Shown here piece by piece: positions 63,336-64,000 of a DNA stretch of 64,000 bases. The translations under genes and the position numbers were made by a program. The stretch comes from Polydactylus sextarius (taxonomy: Eukaryota; Chordata; Actinopteri; Polynemidae). Under the pieces are notes generated by a model. It was not told where the DNA came from. It made no database searches and saw nothing but the letters and a program-made list of their open reading frames with translations. The stretch's first letter is position 1. Every line of letters begins with the position of its first letter. Location of the stretch: contig CM028916.1 in the NCBI GenBank assembly GCA_016801845.1, positions 16,073,514 to 16,137,513 on the forward strand, given 5' to 3'.

Positions 63336-64000
63336 GTGAGTGTGGAGGAGGGATGCTTTGCTCATTTTTCATTAAGTATGTTGTGTTGTCCACTTTTCTC
63401 ATCAAAATCTGTATCTCTTTTGCTTTATGCAGTGTTTTCTAATGTAAAGGTACTGAATAAGCTGGGAGGTGCCTTTGTGTTTTACATCCCAGGATTATCT
63501 ACAAGCCCTACACTTTGCTGACGGGCCACTGATTGTATCTGTGGAAATGCTTGTTGTCCTGCAGGCGTATTGAAATGCTGTCAGAAAGGAGGGGTCAGCT
63601 GGGATGTTTTTTTCTCAAAGGCCACTGTGATGTAAAGGGCACGGCCGACAAATAGAACAGACGCAAAAGGTCCTTTGTTACAGTGTTCGGCCACTGCAAT
63701 CAATGCTCGTGCTACTCTCGTTCCTTCTTTGTCACTTTCATTTTCCTTCTCCCCTCCACCTCCTTCTTCTAATGATCTCCGTCACGCTCGCTTATTTCTC
63801 GTCGCTCATCTCTTCTTCCCGTTTTTTGTAGCTTGAGAAGTTCACCATGGACGTACTGAATTGATTTGATAAGGATCAATTATGTGGTCGGGCAAGGAAA
63901 AAAAAAAAAAAGAGTGGACTTCTTCACAAATCATAGTGATGTACATGTACACTTCATCCCTGATGTAGAGATAATTAGGCTGCTATAAAAAAGTCCCACT
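63336..64000 (+). other. tnr: start of the next tnr intron
   Basis: No further tnr exon was recognised. A pyrimidine-rich stretch at about 63715-63835 ends TTTTTTGTAG, but the following bases give an immediate stop in the required phase. A poly-A run lies at about 63898-63911. Confidence 0.85.

Noticed and set aside
63421..63535. Acceptor-like TTTATGCAG at about 63431 as the next tnr exon
   Set aside because: The downstream translation in the required phase does not match the expected end of FN3-4.
63825..63870. Acceptor-like TTTTTTGTAG followed by CTTGAGAAG as the next tnr exon
   Set aside because: With one base carried from the previous exon the frame hits TGA at the second codon.
1..64000. 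A complete autonomous transposon, endogenous virus, CRISPR array, functional tRNA or second protein-coding gene
   Set aside because: No reverse transcriptase, transposase, integrase or gag-like motifs were seen in any frame, and there are no spaced direct repeats or cloverleaf structures. The rRNA fragment is the only RNA-gene sequence and it is decayed.

Overview
The window is a stretch of vertebrate, most likely teleost, nuclear DNA. It carries one recognisable protein-coding gene on the + strand: the 5' half of tnr, which encodes tenascin-R, an extracellular-matrix glycoprotein of the central nervous system. The sequence was read by eye. The gene call rests on consecutive exons whose translations follow the tenascin-R order: signal peptide, N-terminal assembly region with a short coiled coil, 4.5 EGF-like repeats, then fibronectin type III (FN3) domains. 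Every junction has GT..AG borders and a consistent reading phase. The teleost call is an inference. It rests on compact introns (leader to FN3-4 in about 62 kb), dense CA/GT microsatellites, fish-like degraded repeats and no recognisable mammalian Alu or L1 elements.

Layout. Bases 1-42544 hold no convincing coding gene. They contain two probable untranslated leader exons (1582-1631 and 22698-22750) separated by introns of about 21 and 20 kb. The transcription start is probably upstream of the window, because the first candidate exon already has a splice acceptor. Coding starts at 42582. Thirteen coding exons follow: 42582-42665, 43880-44096, 44220-44320, 44709-44871, 45713-46189, 52071-52190, 52270-52413, 53890-54005, 58071-58221, 60994-61172, 61534-61624, 62106-62188 and 63233-63335. 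Together they encode 676 residues plus one base. The gene runs off the right edge in the middle of FN3-4, so the remaining FN3 domains and the C-terminal fibrinogen-like globe lie beyond the window.

The introns hold microsatellites, homopolymer tracts and a few more distinctive structures. These are a 37-bp perfect palindrome with a 5-nt loop (18925-19003); a 390-bp element with 19-bp perfect terminal inverted repeats (32436-32825); and, 24 bp further on, a decayed antisense fragment of the 28S rRNA 5' end (32850-33098). There is also a dispersed-repeat fragment carrying a perfect estrogen-response-element palindrome (43352-43366), and weak SINE-like and hAT-like remnants near 58.6 and 60.7 kb. 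I found no CRISPR array, functional tRNA, operon structure or clearly new multi-gene system. The most notable items are the palindrome, the rDNA/inverted-repeat pair, and a leader that stays open in frame with the tnr start codon across two upstream exons.
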